A DNA stretch of 64,000 nucleotides from Pseudomonas flexibilis (GCF_000802425.1 NZ_JRUD01000011.1:21479-85478); one strand, 5' to 3'; numbered from the stretch's first letter, positions 1 to 17,647 are shown. Numbers and translations: made by a program. The notes: generated by a model not told the origin, from the letters alone.

Positions 1-31
1 CGAAGGCGGCGCAGGCGAAGGCCGAACGGCC

Positions 32-409
32 TTAATTGCGCGGGCTGCTGCCCAGGATGGCTTCGTCCCGGCTTTGGCCGGGGCGGAAGTCGCCGGAAAT
101 GGTGGTCAGGCGATCCTGAGCGTCGAATTCCAGGCTGACACGTTCCTGGCGTCGCTCGCCGCCGCCGGGCTGGATGCTGTACAGATAGTCCCAGCGATTG
201 GGGTGGAAGGTATCGGTAATCATGGGGTTGCCCATGATAAACCGCACCTGGCGCCGGGTCATTCCGGGACGCAACTGATCTATCATGTCCTGCGTCACGA
301 CATTGCCCTGCTGGATGTCGATCTTGTAAACGCCAGGGAAGGAACAGCCGGCAACTGCCAAGAATGCCGTCAGGCTGAAACTGGAAAGCAGGAGCTTGGT
401 GTTTTGCAT
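32..409 (-). CDS. bamE: Outer-membrane assembly lipoprotein BamE (OmlA/SmpA)
   Basis: Small lipoprotein of the BAM complex, which inserts beta-barrel proteins into the outer membrane. The 125-residue product has a signal peptide ending in a lipobox (AVAGC), so lipidation is expected at the Cys near residue 22. The SmpA/OmlA fold follows: the segment around [19 protein letters not shown] and the WDYLYS stretch are family hallmarks. I chose the ATG at 409 because the open frame upstream is antisense to fur and meaningless. It is divergent from fur, as in other pseudomonads. Length is normal for the family. Identification is secure. Confidence 0.95.
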   Translation of the reverse strand: MQNTKLLLSSFSLTAFLAVAGCSFPGVYKIDIQQGNVVTQDMIDQLRPGMTRRQVRFIMGNPMITDTFHPNRWDYLYSIQPGGGERRQERVSLEFDAQDRLTTISGDFRPGQSRDEAILGSSPRN

Positions 410-502
410 CGGGGGCTGACTTCCACTATCTTGGCCGGGAATTCGAGGCTCCGGATCATACCCGCATGACGGATGCTGCGAAACAGAGCATGAGAAACTG
501 AC

Positions 503-907
503 ATGGTAGAAAACAACGAATTGCGCAAGGTTGGCCTCAAGGTCACCCTGCCGCGCGTCAAGATCCTGCAGATGCTGGATACGACCGATCAGCGCCACAT
601 GAGTGCCGAAGATGTGTACAAGGCACTGATGGAAGCGGGCGAGGATGTCGGCCTGGCCACCGTCTACCGGGTCTTGACCCAGTTCGAATCGGCCGGCCTG
701 GTAACTCGTCACAATTTCGATGGCGGCCATGCGGTCTTCGAACTTTCGGATGGTGAGCACCATGACCACATGGTCTGTGTGGAAACCGGTGAAGTGATCG
801 AATTCATGGACCATGAGATCGAAAAGCGCCAGCGCGAAATCGTCGCCGAGCACGGCTACGAGCTGGTGGACCACAACCTGGTGCTGTACGTACGCAAGAA
901 AGCCTGA
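503..907 (+). CDS. fur: Ferric uptake regulator Fur
   Basis: Iron-responsive repressor that, with Fe(II), binds 19-bp Fur boxes and shuts off siderophore, haem-uptake and PrrF transcription. The 134-residue product has an N-terminal winged helix (roughly residues 1-80, with the family segment [12 protein letters not shown]) and a C-terminal dimerisation/metal domain with the HHDHMVC motif. There is only one cysteine in the protein, as in P. aeruginosa Fur, so the CxxC structural zinc site of E. coli Fur is absent. It is divergent from bamE and followed by a bidirectional terminator. A candidate target lies in this window (PrrF promoter near 51405). Confidence 0.97.
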   Translation: MVENNELRKVGLKVTLPRVKILQMLDTTDQRHMSAEDVYKALMEAGEDVGLATVYRVLTQFESAGLVTRHNFDGGHAVFELSDGEHHDHMVCVETGEVIEFMDHEIEKRQREIVAEHGYELVDHNLVLYVRKKA

Positions 908-928
908 CCGGCGCGCAACGGTTCCGAT

Positions 929-955
929 AAAAGGCGACCCCAGGGTCGCCTTTTT
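929..955. terminator. Bidirectional Rho-independent terminator between fur and recN
   Basis: The arms AAGGCGACC and GGTCGCCTT form a near-perfect hairpin flanked by A-runs on the left and T-runs on the right. It can therefore stop transcription of fur rightward and recN leftward. Confidence 0.85.
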
Positions 956-980
956 CATTGGCGCGTTGGCACGGCACCCT

Positions 981-1022
981 GCAGGAGCGAATTGATTCGC
1001 GAGCGGACAAGTCCGCTCCCAC
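981..1022. repeat. REP-like palindromic element downstream of fur and recN
   Basis: A 40-base palindromic cluster made of nested inverted repeats: CGAAT..ATTCG, then GAGCGGAC..GTCCGCTC, enclosed by GGAGCG..CGCTCC. The wording (GGAGCGAATT, CCGCTCCCAC) is typical of the REP elements scattered between pseudomonad genes. It lies in the 3' space shared by two convergent genes, the usual REP location. It is the only copy I noticed in the window. Confidence 0.7.
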
Positions 1023-1036
1023 GGCGCAGCCGGGCC

Positions 1037-2710
1037 TTATTCCTGCGCGTTGGCCAGCAGCTTCGCGGCGTGGGCCAGGGATTCGTCGGTGAGGTCGACC
1101 CCGCCGAGCATGCGCGCGACTTCCTCGATACGCTGCTGGCGCTCCAGGTGCGCTACGGCGGTGCTGGTGTCCGAGCGGCCGCGCTGCTTGTGCACGAACA
1201 GGTGCTGATGCCCCTGTGCGGCGACCTGCGGCAGGTGGGTCACGCACAACACCTGGCCGCGTTCGCCCAGGCGGCGCAGCAGCTGGCCGACCACTTCGGC
1301 GGTCGGGCCGCCGATGCCGACGTCCACTTCGTCGAACACCAGCGTCGGTACGCGCGAGGTCTGCGCGGTGATGACCTGGATGGCCAGGCTGATGCGTGAC
1401 AGTTCGCCGCCGGAAGCCACCTTGGCCAGGGCGCGCAGCGGCTGGCCGGGGTTGGCGCTGACCAGGAATTCCACCTGTTCCAGCCCGGCCGGATGCGGTT
1501 CGTCCGTGGCGTTGGCACGCAGCTCGATCTGAAAGCGCCCGCCGGGCATGCCCAGGCGCTGCATTTCCACTTCCACGGCCTTGCTCAGTTCGCTGGCGGC
1601 GCGATGACGCAGCGCGCTGAGTTCCTCGGCCTTCTCCTGATAGTGACGGGCATAGGCAGCCAGCTCTTCGGTCAGGCGATCCTGAGCCTGGTCATCGGCG
1701 TTCAGGCTTTCCAGCTCCTCCAGCAGTCGCTGCTGCAGCTCGCCCAGTTCGCCGGGCTGCACGCGATGCTTGCGGGCCAGGGTATAGATGCTGTCCAGGC
1801 GCTCCTCCAGCTGTTGCTGGCGCTCGGGATCGGCATCGAAGTGGTCGATGAAGCGGTTCAGCTCGCCGATGGCTTCCTCGACCTGGATCTGTGCGCTGGC
1901 CAGCAACTCGACGGCGCTGGCCATGGCGCCGGCGTTCGGGCTGAAGGCGGTCAGCCGGTTCAGACTGGCGTTCAGCGCGGACAGCACGTTGCCGGCGTCG
2001 CTTTCACTGCACAGGTCCAGCACCTGGCGGCAGGCGCCGAGCAGATGCTCGGCGTTGCTCAGGGTCTTGTGTTCTTCTTCCAGCTGCTCCAGTTCCTGCT
2101 CGCCCAGCGCCAGCGCTTCTAGCTCCTCGAGCTGGTAGCTGAGCAACTGGTGGCGGGCGCGCTGTTCGTCGCCGCTGCTGGACACCCGTTCCAGCTCCTG
2201 ACGGGTCTGCCGCCAGCGCTGCGCGGCGAGCAATACCTGACGGGCCAGCTCGCCGGCGCCGGCATAGGCATCCAGCAGGCGGCGGTGGGTATCGGTCTTG
2301 AGCAGCGACTGGTGTTCGTGCTGGCTGTGGATGTCGATCAGCAGTTCGCCGAGCGCCTTGAGGTCGCCCTGCGGACACGGCGTGCCATTGATGTAGGCGC
2401 GCGAGCGACCTTCAGCGGTGATGACCCGGCGCAGGATGCACGGGCCGTCCTGCTCCAGGTCGCGCTCGCGCAGCCAGGCCTGGGCTTCGGGAATCTGCGA
2501 GACGTCGAAGCTGGCGAGAATGTCCGCCTTGTCGGTACCGGGGCGTACCACGCTGCTGTCGGCGCGATCGCCCAGCGCCAGGCCGAGCGCGTCGAGCATG
2601 ATCGACTTGCCGGCACCGGTTTCGCCGGTGATGACGCTCATGCCGCTGCGCAGTTCCAGATCCAGTTGATCGACGATGGCGTAGTTGCGAATGGACAGAT
2701 GGACCAGCAT
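1037..2710 (-). CDS. recN: DNA repair protein RecN
   Basis: SMC-like ATPase of recombinational double-strand-break repair. The 557-residue product begins with MLVHLSIRNYAIVDQ, has a Walker A at residues about 29-36 (GETGAGKS), a long coiled-coil middle rich in Glu, Leu and Gln, and C-terminal Walker B/signature elements (LVFDEVDVGIGG). Length matches the family. A LexA-box-like palindrome lies 25 bases upstream of the start codon, consistent with SOS induction. Divergent from grpE. Confidence 0.97.
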   Translation of the reverse strand: MLVHLSIRNYAIVDQLDLELRSGMSVITGETGAGKSIMLDALGLALGDRADSSVVRPGTDKADILASFDVSQIPEAQAWLRERDLEQDGPCILRRVITAEGRSRAYINGTPCPQGDLKALGELLIDIHSQHEHQSLLKTDTHRRLLDAYAGAGELARQVLLAAQRWRQTRQELERVSSSGDEQRARHQLLSYQLEELEALALGEQELEQLEEEHKTLSNAEHLLGACRQVLDLCSESDAGNVLSALNASLNRLTAFSPNAGAMASAVELLASAQIQVEEAIGELNRFIDHFDADPERQQQLEERLDSIYTLARKHRVQPGELGELQQRLLEELESLNADDQAQDRLTEELAAYARHYQEKAEELSALRHRAASELSKAVEVEMQRLGMPGGRFQIELRANATDEPHPAGLEQVEFLVSANPGQPLRALAKVASGGELSRISLAIQVITAQTSRVPTLVFDEVDVGIGGPTAEVVGQLLRRLGERGQVLCVTHLPQVAAQGHQHLFVHKQRGRSDTSTAVAHLERQQRIEEVARMLGGVDLTDESLAHAAKLLANAQE

Positions 2711-2734
2711 GGAAGGCTCCCCAGGTTCGCCAGG

Positions 2735-2750
2735 CTGGCTATTTATACAG
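2735..2750 (-). promoter_or_regulatory. LexA (SOS) box upstream of recN
   Basis: The 16-mer CTGGCTATTTATACAG matches the CTG-N10-CAG LexA consensus, with the right half (ATACAG) perfect and two mismatches in the left half. It sits 25 bp upstream of the recN start codon, where LexA would block the recN promoter. recN is a classic SOS gene. Confidence 0.8.
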
Positions 2751-2788
2751 TGGTCGGTGAGTCGCCTTCAAGCATTTCTCCGCTCCCC

Positions 2789-2816
2789 CTTGAAGAAGGT
2801 TTCACCGTCCCCATAT
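2789..2816 (+). promoter_or_regulatory. Sigma-32 heat-shock promoter of grpE
   Basis: CTTGAA at 2789-2794, a 14-bp spacer and CCCCATAT at 2809-2816 match the RpoH consensus (CTTGAA-N13/14-CCCCATNT) essentially perfectly. The expected start is about 2823, some 50 bases upstream of grpE. Confidence 0.88.
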
Positions 2817-2872
2817 AGGGCTGCATTCGGCGCCGGCCCGGCCGGCATCCCTTCGTCTAGAGGAGACCCCCA

Positions 2873-3436
2873 ATGGTGGATGAACAGAACCTGGAAACCC
2901 CCAACGCCGAACCGTCCGCCGGCGAGCAGGGCACCGAGGCGTTGCAGGCGCGCGTGCTGGAGCTGGAAGAGCAGCTGGCCGCCGCCCAGGATCAGGTGCT
3001 GCGCAGCGCCGCCGATATGCAGAACGTGCGCCGCCGCGCCGAACAGGACGTGGAAAAGGCCCACAAGTTCGCCCTGGAAAAGTTCGCCGGCGATCTGCTC
3101 GCCGTGGTCGACAGCCTGGAGCGTGGCCTGGAGCTGACCCGTCCGGACGACGAGGCCAGCAAGGCGGTGCGTGAAGGCATGGAGCTGACCCACAAGCTGC
3201 TGCTCGACAGCCTCAAGCGCCACCAGCTGGAGCAGCTCGATCCGCAGGGCGAGCCCTTCAACCCCGAGCATCACCAGGCCATGGCGATGGAAGAAAGCGC
3301 CACGCTGGAGCCGGGCAGCGTGCTCAAGGTGTTCCAGAAGGGCTACCTGCTCAACGGTCGCCTGCTGCGCCCGGCGATGGTCGTGGTCAGCAAGGCACCG
3401 GCCGACACGCCGTCTTCGATCAACGAAAAGGCTTGA
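2873..3436 (+). CDS. grpE: Nucleotide exchange factor GrpE
   Basis: Co-chaperone that releases ADP from DnaK. The 187-residue product has an acidic disordered N-terminus, a long coiled coil (residues about 25-80) and the C-terminal beta domain with family wording ([30 protein letters not shown]). AGAGGAG lies 6 bases upstream of the ATG. It is first in the grpE-dnaK-dnaJ heat-shock cluster, behind a textbook sigma-32 promoter. Divergent from recN. Confidence 0.97.
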   Translation: MVDEQNLETPNAEPSAGEQGTEALQARVLELEEQLAAAQDQVLRSAADMQNVRRRAEQDVEKAHKFALEKFAGDLLAVVDSLERGLELTRPDDEASKAVREGMELTHKLLLDSLKRHQLEQLDPQGEPFNPEHHQAMAMEESATLEPGSVLKVFQKGYLLNGRLLRPAMVVVSKAPADTPSSINEKA

Positions 3437-3459
3437 AATCCATCGGGCCGACCCCATCT
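3432..3459 (+). promoter_or_regulatory. Second sigma-32 promoter, between grpE and dnaK
   Basis: CTTGAA at 3432-3437 overlaps the grpE stop codon. It is followed by a 14-bp spacer and CCCCATCT at 3452-3459, again an essentially perfect RpoH match. It would give dnaK its own heat-shock transcript starting near 3466. Confidence 0.82.
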
Positions 3460-3533
3460 GTTTCACCAAGCACATTTGAGCCGCGGCGGCCCTGGCGGGG
3501 ACGCAGGCACCACCCGATTCTGGAGAATTGAAA

Positions 3534-5450
<1,917 letters not shown>

Positions 5451-5504
5451 ACGTCACGTTTGCTTCCGCCTCATGCGCGTGACCGTGTTCGCGCGCCCCT
5501 GACT

Positions 5505-5535
5505 CGCCACGCGGGAGCCCTCTCCCGCGTTGGCG
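5505..5535 (+). other. Strong RNA hairpin in the dnaK-dnaJ spacer
   Basis: CGCCACGCGGGAG and CTCCCGCGTTGGCG can pair with a 4-base loop to give a long GC-rich stem. It has no T-tract, so it is not a canonical terminator. It may modulate dnaJ expression relative to dnaK or stabilise the upstream message. Confidence 0.5.
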
Positions 5536-5569
5536 TGTCTGGAGGGTGTGTCAGAGGAATTCGAGAGAA

Positions 5570-7559
<1,990 letters not shown>

Positions 7560-7581
7560 GCGGTCACGCATCGGTCTGCAG

Positions 7582-7616
7582 TTTGGGTAGACCCAAAAAG
7601 GCCGTTTCTGTATGAT
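7582..7616 (+). promoter_or_regulatory. carA promoter with an overlapping operator-like palindrome
   Basis: TATGAT at 7611-7616 (5/6 to the -10 consensus) is preceded by a 17-bp spacer and TAGACC at 7588-7593 (4/6 to -35). A perfect 7-bp inverted repeat, TTTGGGT-AG-ACCCAAA at 7582-7597, overlaps the -35 box and could be an operator. The predicted transcription start is about 7623. Confidence 0.6.
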
Positions 7617-7621
7617 TCGCG

Positions 7622-7641
7622 CTTTAGTGTGTCCACTAAAG
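7622..7641 (+). promoter_or_regulatory. 5'-end hairpin of the carA leader
   Basis: CTTTAGTG-TGTC-CACTAAAG is a perfect 8-bp inverted repeat with a 4-base loop, starting essentially at the predicted transcription start of carA. It could stabilise the 5' end or act as a pausing or regulatory hairpin ahead of the downstream terminator. Confidence 0.55.
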
Positions 7642-7662
7642 TTACGCAGATGGCCGAATTCA

Positions 7663-7702
7663 AAAAAAGCGGGATGACCTTCACACGTCATCCCGCTTTT
7701 TT
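7663..7702 (+). terminator. Attenuator-type terminator in the carA leader
   Basis: A perfect 16-bp inverted repeat (AAAAAAGCGGGATGAC and GTCATCCCGCTTTTTT, 8-base loop) ending in six T residues is a canonical Rho-independent terminator. It lies between the carA promoter and the carA start codon, so it must be read through or suppressed for carAB expression. An ATG at 7650 opens a frame that runs through the hairpin and into carA without a stop, but it has no good ribosome-binding site. Confidence 0.85.
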
Positions 7703-7742
7703 ACAACCTGCGTACGCACCAGGCAGATTTACCGGAGGTCTC

Positions 7743-8894
7743 TTGACTACGCCAGCCACTACGCCAGCGATTCTGGCCCTTGCTGATGGCAGCATTTTTC
7801 GCGGCGAATCCATCGGCGCCGATGGGCATACCGTCGGCGAGGTAGTGTTCAACACCGCCATGACCGGCTATCAGGAAATTCTCACCGATCCGTCCTATGC
7901 CCAGCAGATCGTCACCCTGACCTATCCGCACATCGGCAATACCGGCACCACGCCGGAAGATGCCGAGTCCAGCCAGGTCTGGGCCGCCGGCCTGATCATC
8001 CGCGACCTGCCGCTGCTGGCCAGCAGCTGGCGCAATAAGCAGCCGCTGGATGCCTACCTGAAGGCAAACGGTACCGTGGCCATCGCCGGGATCGATACGC
8101 GTCGCCTGACGCGCATCCTGCGCGAAAAGGGCGCTCAGAACGGTTGCATCCTGACTGGTGCGGATGCGACCGAAGAAAAGGCGCTCGAGCTGGCGCGAGC
8201 ATTTCCGGGCATGAAGGGGCTGGATCTGGCCAAGGTGGTCAGCACCAAGGCGCCGTACGAATGGCGCTCCTCGGTGTGGTCGCTACAGACCGACAGCCAT
8301 CCGGAAATTCCCGCCGAGCAGCTGCCGTACCACGTGGTGGCCTATGACTACGGCGTGAAGCGCAACATCCTGCGCATGTTGGTCGAGCGCGGCTGCCGGG
8401 TGACCGTGCTGCCCGCCCAGGCGCCGGCCAGCGAGGCGCTGGCGCTGAATCCTGACGGTGTGTTCCTGTCCAACGGCCCAGGCGATCCGGAGCCGTGCGA
8501 CTACGCCATCAAGGCGATCCAGGACATTCTGGAAACCGACATCCCGGTGTTCGGTATCTGCCTGGGACACCAGCTTCTGGCCCTGGCCTCCGGCGCCAAG
8601 ACCGTGAAGATGGCTTGCGGCCACCATGGCGCCAACCACCCGGTGCAGGACCTCGACAGCGGCGTGGTGATGATCACCAGCCAGAACCATGGTTTCTGTG
8701 CCGACGAAGCCACCCTGCCGGCCAACCTGCGCGCCACCCACAAGTCGCTGTTCGATGGCACCCTGCAGGGCATCGAGCGCACCGACAAGGTCGCCTTCAG
8801 CTTTCAGGGACACCCGGAAGCCAGCCCCGGCCCGAACGACGTGTCTCCGCTGTTCGACCGCTTTGTCGCCGCCATGGCGGCCCGCAAGCAATAA
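7743..8894 (+). CDS. carA: Carbamoyl-phosphate synthase small (glutaminase) subunit
   Basis: Hydrolyses glutamine and channels ammonia to CarB for carbamoyl phosphate, the precursor of arginine and pyrimidines. The 383-residue product shows the class I amidotransferase nucleophile (GICLGHQ) and the partner motif GHPEASPGP. The start is a TTG at 7743, with GGAGG at 7734-7738 and the family start ([11 protein letters not shown]) just downstream. The open frame extends upstream through the terminator hairpin but that part lacks family similarity. Expression is probably controlled by the leader structures at 7582-7702. Confidence 0.95.
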   Translation: MTTPATTPAILALADGSIFRGESIGADGHTVGEVVFNTAMTGYQEILTDPSYAQQIVTLTYPHIGNTGTTPEDAESSQVWAAGLIIRDLPLLASSWRNKQPLDAYLKANGTVAIAGIDTRRLTRILREKGAQNGCILTGADATEEKALELARAFPGMKGLDLAKVVSTKAPYEWRSSVWSLQTDSHPEIPAEQLPYHVVAYDYGVKRNILRMLVERGCRVTVLPAQAPASEALALNPDGVFLSNGPGDPEPCDYAIKAIQDILETDIPVFGICLGHQLLALASGAKTVKMACGHHGANHPVQDLDSGVVMITSQNHGFCADEATLPANLRATHKSLFDGTLQGIERTDKVAFSFQGHPEASPGPNDVSPLFDRFVAAMAARKQ

Positions 8895-8906
8895 GGGCTG
8901 TCGCGC

Positions 8907-9557
8907 ATGCTGGCAAGCCTGGGAATCGTCGACCTCTGGACCTATGTCCTGGGGACGGTGCTGGTGATCCTGCTGCCCGGCCCGAACTCCATGTTCGTGC
9001 TGGCCAGCGCGGCGCGTCGCGGTATCGCGGCGGGTTACAGCGCCGCCGCCGCCGTGTTCGTCGGCGATACCCTGCTAATGCTGGCCGCCGCACTGGGCGT
9101 TGCTTCGCTTCTGAAGGCCGAGCCGATGCTGTTCACCGGGCTCAAGTACCTGGGTGCCGCATACCTCTGCTACATCGGCATTGGCATGTTGCGCGGCGCC
9201 TGGCGCCAGTGGCGGCATCCCGCGGATGCACGGGTTGAACCCGAGCAGGACCTGGGTCAGCCGTTCCGCCGCGCCCTGCTGCTCAGCCTGTCGAACCCCA
9301 AGGCGATCCTGTTCTTCGTGTCCTTCTTCATCCAGTTCGTCGACCCGGCCTACGCCCATCCGGGATTGTCGTTCCTGGTGCTGGGCGCGATTTTGCAAAT
9401 CATCAGTCTCAGCTACCTGAGCCTCCTGATCTTTACCGGCGCCCGCCTGGCGCACTGGTTCCGCCGACGGCAGCGTCTGGCCGCCAGCGCCACCAGCGGC
9501 GTGGGCGCCCTGTTCGTCGGCTTTGGCGTGAAGCTGGCCACCGCAACCCTGACCTGA
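8907..9557 (+). CDS. LysE/RhtB-family amino-acid exporter
   Basis: Predicted inner-membrane efflux carrier for an amino acid or derivative. The 216-residue, very hydrophobic product has about six membrane segments, and the family signature ([19 protein letters not shown]) lies near residues 22-40. Second signature wording ([14 protein letters not shown]) lies near residue 130. It is inserted between carA and carB, 12 bases after carA and 19 before carB, so it is almost certainly co-transcribed with them. The substrate cannot be read from sequence; export of arginine-pathway compounds is only a guess from context. Confidence 0.88.
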   Translation: MLASLGIVDLWTYVLGTVLVILLPGPNSMFVLASAARRGIAAGYSAAAAVFVGDTLLMLAAALGVASLLKAEPMLFTGLKYLGAAYLCYIGIGMLRGAWRQWRHPADARVEPEQDLGQPFRRALLLSLSNPKAILFFVSFFIQFVDPAYAHPGLSFLVLGAILQIISLSYLSLLIFTGARLAHWFRRRQRLAASATSGVGALFVGFGVKLATATLT

Positions 9558-9576
9558 TTACCGCTACGAGACTCCC

Positions 9577-12794
<3,218 letters not shown>

Positions 12795-12798
<4 letters not shown>

Positions 12799-13268
12799 CG
12801 AAATACCCGATGACCGTCCAGGGCGCTCGCGCCCTGGAAGAAGAGCTGAAGATCCTCAAGGCGGAGCGCCCGAAGATCAGCCAGGCCATCGCCGAAGCGC
12901 GTGAGCTGGGGGATCTGAAGGAGAACGCCGAGTACCACGCCGCCCGCGAGCAGCAGGGGCTGGCCGAGGCGCGCATCCGTGACATCGAGGGGCGTTTGCA
13001 GAACGCCCAGATCATCGATGTCTCGACCCTTCCGCATACCGGCAAGGTGATCTTCGGCACCACAGTGGACATCGTGAACGTCGAAACCGACGAGGAAGTG
13101 ACCTACCAGATCGTCGGTGACGACGAGGCGGACATCAAGTCCGGCAAGTTGTCGGTCAGCTCGCCGATCGCCCGCGCGTTGGTCGGCAAGTCCGAAGGCG
13201 ACGTGGTGACGGTGCGCACCCCCAGTGGCGTGGTCGAGTACGAGATTGTCGAAGTCCGTCACGTCTGA
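12795..13268 (+). CDS. greA: Transcript cleavage factor GreA
   Basis: Rescues backtracked RNA polymerase by stimulating transcript cleavage. The 157-residue product has the N-terminal coiled coil bearing the acidic tip (residues about 35-50, [14 protein letters not shown]) and the C-terminal FKBP-like domain. The ATG overlaps the carB stop by 4 bases. Length is typical. Confidence 0.97.
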
Positions 13269-13677
13269 TCCGCCGCGCCTGCGCGCGCCGGTGATCGCCT
13301 GGCAGCTGGCCCAGACATTCTGGGTCGGCGGCCTGTGGCTGCTGCACTTCGTATTGCTGCCGGCACTCGGCAAGATCGGCCTCGCGCCGCTGCTGGTGCA
13401 GGAGGTGGCGAACGGCTTGCGGCCGCTGCTGGTGGGCTTTGCGGTGGTCTGCGTGCTGCTGCAGGCGCTGAGTCTGGCCGTCGCGCTGGGCGTGCGGGCC
13501 GTGTGGAAGGATATGCGCGGCCAGCTGCTGCTGGCGGTGCTGCTGCTGGCGCTTGGCTTTCTCGCCGCGCGCGCCGGCTGGCTCGTGTCCGACTACTGGC
13601 AGATGTTCAGTTACCTGGCCATGGCCTGCTGTGGCCTGCTGCTGGTGGTACAGGCGCCACCCGAGGCGCGGTCGTAG
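13225..13677 (+). CDS. Small integral membrane protein (DUF4149-like)
   Basis: A 150-residue hydrophobic protein with about four membrane segments; the recognisable part starts at [21 protein letters not shown] (residue about 21). The start is uncertain: GTG at 13225, TTG at 13246 and GTG at 13291 are all in frame, and the first two overlap the end of greA. I assign it to the DUF4149/TMEM205-like group from its overall pattern. No function is known. A comparable gene follows greA in other pseudomonads. Confidence 0.7.
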   Translation: MAWSSTRLSKSVTSDPPRLRAPVIAWQLAQTFWVGGLWLLHFVLLPALGKIGLAPLLVQEVANGLRPLLVGFAVVCVLLQALSLAVALGVRAVWKDMRGQLLLAVLLLALGFLAARAGWLVSDYWQMFSYLAMACCGLLLVVQAPPEARS

Positions 13678-13701
13678 ACGTTCCGCGCCTCGTCTTGCCG
13701 G

Positions 13702-14013
13702 TTACGCCTGGTGGCGCAGGATGTTGGAGAGGTGGCGGTTCGGTTTGGGGTTCTTGCGGTACACCAGTGCCACCTTGCCGATACTCTGCACCAGCTCGCA
13801 GCCCGCGCTACGGCAAAGCTCCTCGACCAGTGCGTGACGGTCGTCGCGCTCGGCCACACGCAGCTGAATCTTGATCAGCTCGTGGTCGGCGAGGGCGCGC
13901 TCCAGCTCGGCCATTACCCCTTCGCTGAGACCGTTGTCGGCAATGGTCAATACCGGCTTCAGATGGTGGCCGATAGATTTGAACTGTTTCTTCTGCTCTT
14001 GCGAGAGCGCCAT
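13702..14013 (-). CDS. yhbY: YhbY/CRS1 family RNA-binding protein
   Basis: A 103-residue CRM-domain protein, a family associated with 50S ribosomal subunit precursors. The start is the ATG at 14013 ([20 protein letters not shown]). The typical [14 protein letters not shown] segment and the basic C-terminus ([15 protein letters not shown]) are visible. The longer upstream open frame is antisense to rlmE and not real. Divergent from rlmE, an arrangement also seen in E. coli and pseudomonads. Confidence 0.93.
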   Translation of the reverse strand: MALSQEQKKQFKSIGHHLKPVLTIADNGLSEGVMAELERALADHELIKIQLRVAERDDRHALVEELCRSAGCELVQSIGKVALVYRKNPKPNRHLSNILRHQA

Positions 14014-14085
14014 AATCAAGCCCTGACGTTTCACTGTACGAAAAAGGCGGCTAGTGTACCCGAGCCGCCGCCCAAGAGGTATTCC

Positions 14086-14718
14086 GTGGCCCGATCCAAG
14101 ACCAGTCAACGCTGGCTGAAAGAACACTTCGACGACCCTTACGTAAAGATGGCTCAGCGCGACGGTTATCGCTCGCGGGCCAGCTACAAGCTGCTGGAGA
14201 TCCAGGAAAAGGACCGCATCCTGCGCCCCGGCATGACGGTCGTCGATCTGGGCGCGGCCCCCGGTGGCTGGTCGCAGGTGACCAGCCGGGTGATTGGCGA
14301 CAAGGGGCGGCTGATCGCCTCGGACATCCTGGAGATGGACTCGATCCCCGACGTCACCTTCATCCAGGGCGATTTCACCGACGATGCGGTGTTCGCCCGG
14401 CTGCTCGAAGCGATCGGTGATCATCCCGTCGACCTTGTGATTTCCGATATGGCCCCCAATATGAGTGGGGTGCGGGCCGCGGATCAGCCGCGTGCCATGT
14501 ACCTGTGCGAGCTGGCGCTGGATCTGGCCAGTCGCGTGCTGCGGCCTGGTGGCGATTTCCTGATCAAGATCTTCCAGGGCGAAGGTTTCGATGCGTACCA
14601 CAAGCAGACGCGGGAGATGTTCGAGAAGGTGCAGATCCGCAAGCCGTTGTCCTCGCGTGATCGCTCCCGGGAGCAGTACCTCCTGGCGCGTGGTTTCCGC
14701 GGCGCTCCGATGCAGTGA
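14086..14718 (+). CDS. rlmE: 23S rRNA 2'-O-ribose methyltransferase RlmE (RrmJ/FtsJ)
   Basis: Methylates U2552 of 23S rRNA using S-adenosylmethionine. The 210-residue product has the SAM-binding motif ([12 protein letters not shown], about residues 50-62) and the catalytic tetrad region: the Lys in RASYKLLEI, the Asp in SDMAPN and the Lys in [11 protein letters not shown]. The start is a GTG at 14086 with AAGAGG upstream; the longer frame upstream overlaps the divergent yhbY and is discarded. ftsH follows, as in most Gammaproteobacteria. Confidence 0.96.
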   Translation: MARSKTSQRWLKEHFDDPYVKMAQRDGYRSRASYKLLEIQEKDRILRPGMTVVDLGAAPGGWSQVTSRVIGDKGRLIASDILEMDSIPDVTFIQGDFTDDAVFARLLEAIGDHPVDLVISDMAPNMSGVRAADQPRAMYLCELALDLASRVLRPGGDFLIKIFQGEGFDAYHKQTREMFEKVQIRKPLSSRDRSREQYLLARGFRGAPMQ

Positions 14719-14860
14719 AGTGCCGAGCCGGTAGTCAAAGGTTCATAAAGGGTTACAGACGCCACCTGCCCCGGCAGGGGTTGTGTAGTAAGTTAGGCCG
14801 GGTAATCAACCAGCCGCGTGCGGGAGTTGCCTCGAACGGAGCGACTCAGAGGGTAGCGAA

Positions 14861-16777
<1,917 letters not shown>

Positions 16778-16779
16778 GC

Positions 16780-17631
16780 ATGAGTAACATTTGTCTCCCG
16801 ACCCGGCTGCCGTGTGGCAGCCGGGTTCTTGATCTGGCCCGTCCGCATGTGATGGGCATCCTGAATGTCACCCCTGACTCCTTTTCCGATGGCGGCAGCT
16901 ACACTGAGCGCGACAAGGCGTTGCGGCACGCCGCGGCGATGGTCGAGGCAGGGGCGACCCTGATTGATGTCGGCGGTGAGTCGACTCGCCCCGGTGCGCG
17001 CGCGGTCTCTCCCAGCGAGGAGTTGGAGCGTGTGGCTCCGGTGGTCGAGGTCATTGCTCGCGAGCTGGATGTGGTGATCTCTGTCGACACCTCAACCCCC
17101 GCAGTGATGCGTGAATGCGGGCGGCTCGGTGCCGGGCTGATCAACGATGTCCGTTCGCTGCAACGCGATGGTGCGCTGGATGCGGTGGCGGACAGTGCCA
17201 TGGCGGTCTGTCTGATGCACATGCTCGGCGAGCCCGGCAACATGCAGGACAATCCGTCCTATGGAGACGTTACTCGGGACGTTGAGCAGTTCCTGCGTGA
17301 GCGCATGGACGTCTGTCAGTCGGCTGGTATTGCTGCTGAGCGCATCGTTCTGGATCCCGGTTTTGGTTTCGCCAAGAGCCTCGACCACAATCTGGTGCTT
17401 TTCAGGCATATGGAAGAATTGCACCAGCTGGGTCGCCCGCTGCTCGTGGGTGTATCTCGCAAGAGCATGATCGGCCAGGTGTTGGGGCGCGACGTCAAGC
17501 AGCGCCTTCCCGGCAGTTTGGCGCTGGCGGCGCTGGCGGTGATCAAGGGGGCTCGAATCATTCGCGTTCATGATGTGGCGGAAACGGTCGATGTAGTCAG
17601 GATGATTGCAGCAGTCGAAACTGCCGATTGA
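16780..17631 (+). CDS. folP: Dihydropteroate synthase FolP
   Basis: Condenses para-aminobenzoate with hydroxymethyl-dihydropterin pyrophosphate in folate synthesis; the sulphonamide target. The 283-residue TIM-barrel product shows both family signatures: [15 protein letters not shown] (residues about 25-39) and GESTRPGA (about 67-74). The start is 2 bases after the ftsH stop, so it is likely translationally coupled. glmM begins 16 bases downstream; ftsH-folP-glmM is a conserved gammaproteobacterial order. Confidence 0.97.
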   Translation: MSNICLPTRLPCGSRVLDLARPHVMGILNVTPDSFSDGGSYTERDKALRHAAAMVEAGATLIDVGGESTRPGARAVSPSEELERVAPVVEVIARELDVVISVDTSTPAVMRECGRLGAGLINDVRSLQRDGALDAVADSAMAVCLMHMLGEPGNMQDNPSYGDVTRDVEQFLRERMDVCQSAGIAAERIVLDPGFGFAKSLDHNLVLFRHMEELHQLGRPLLVGVSRKSMIGQVLGRDVKQRLPGSLALAALAVIKGARIIRVHDVAETVDVVRMIAAVETAD

Positions 17632-17647
17632 GGCAGATGGAGTAGAG

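Noticed and set aside
14719..14860. Search for a sigma-32 promoter upstream of ftsH
   Set aside because: No CTTGAA/CCCCAT pair is present in the 142-base gap, although ftsH is heat-inducible in E. coli.
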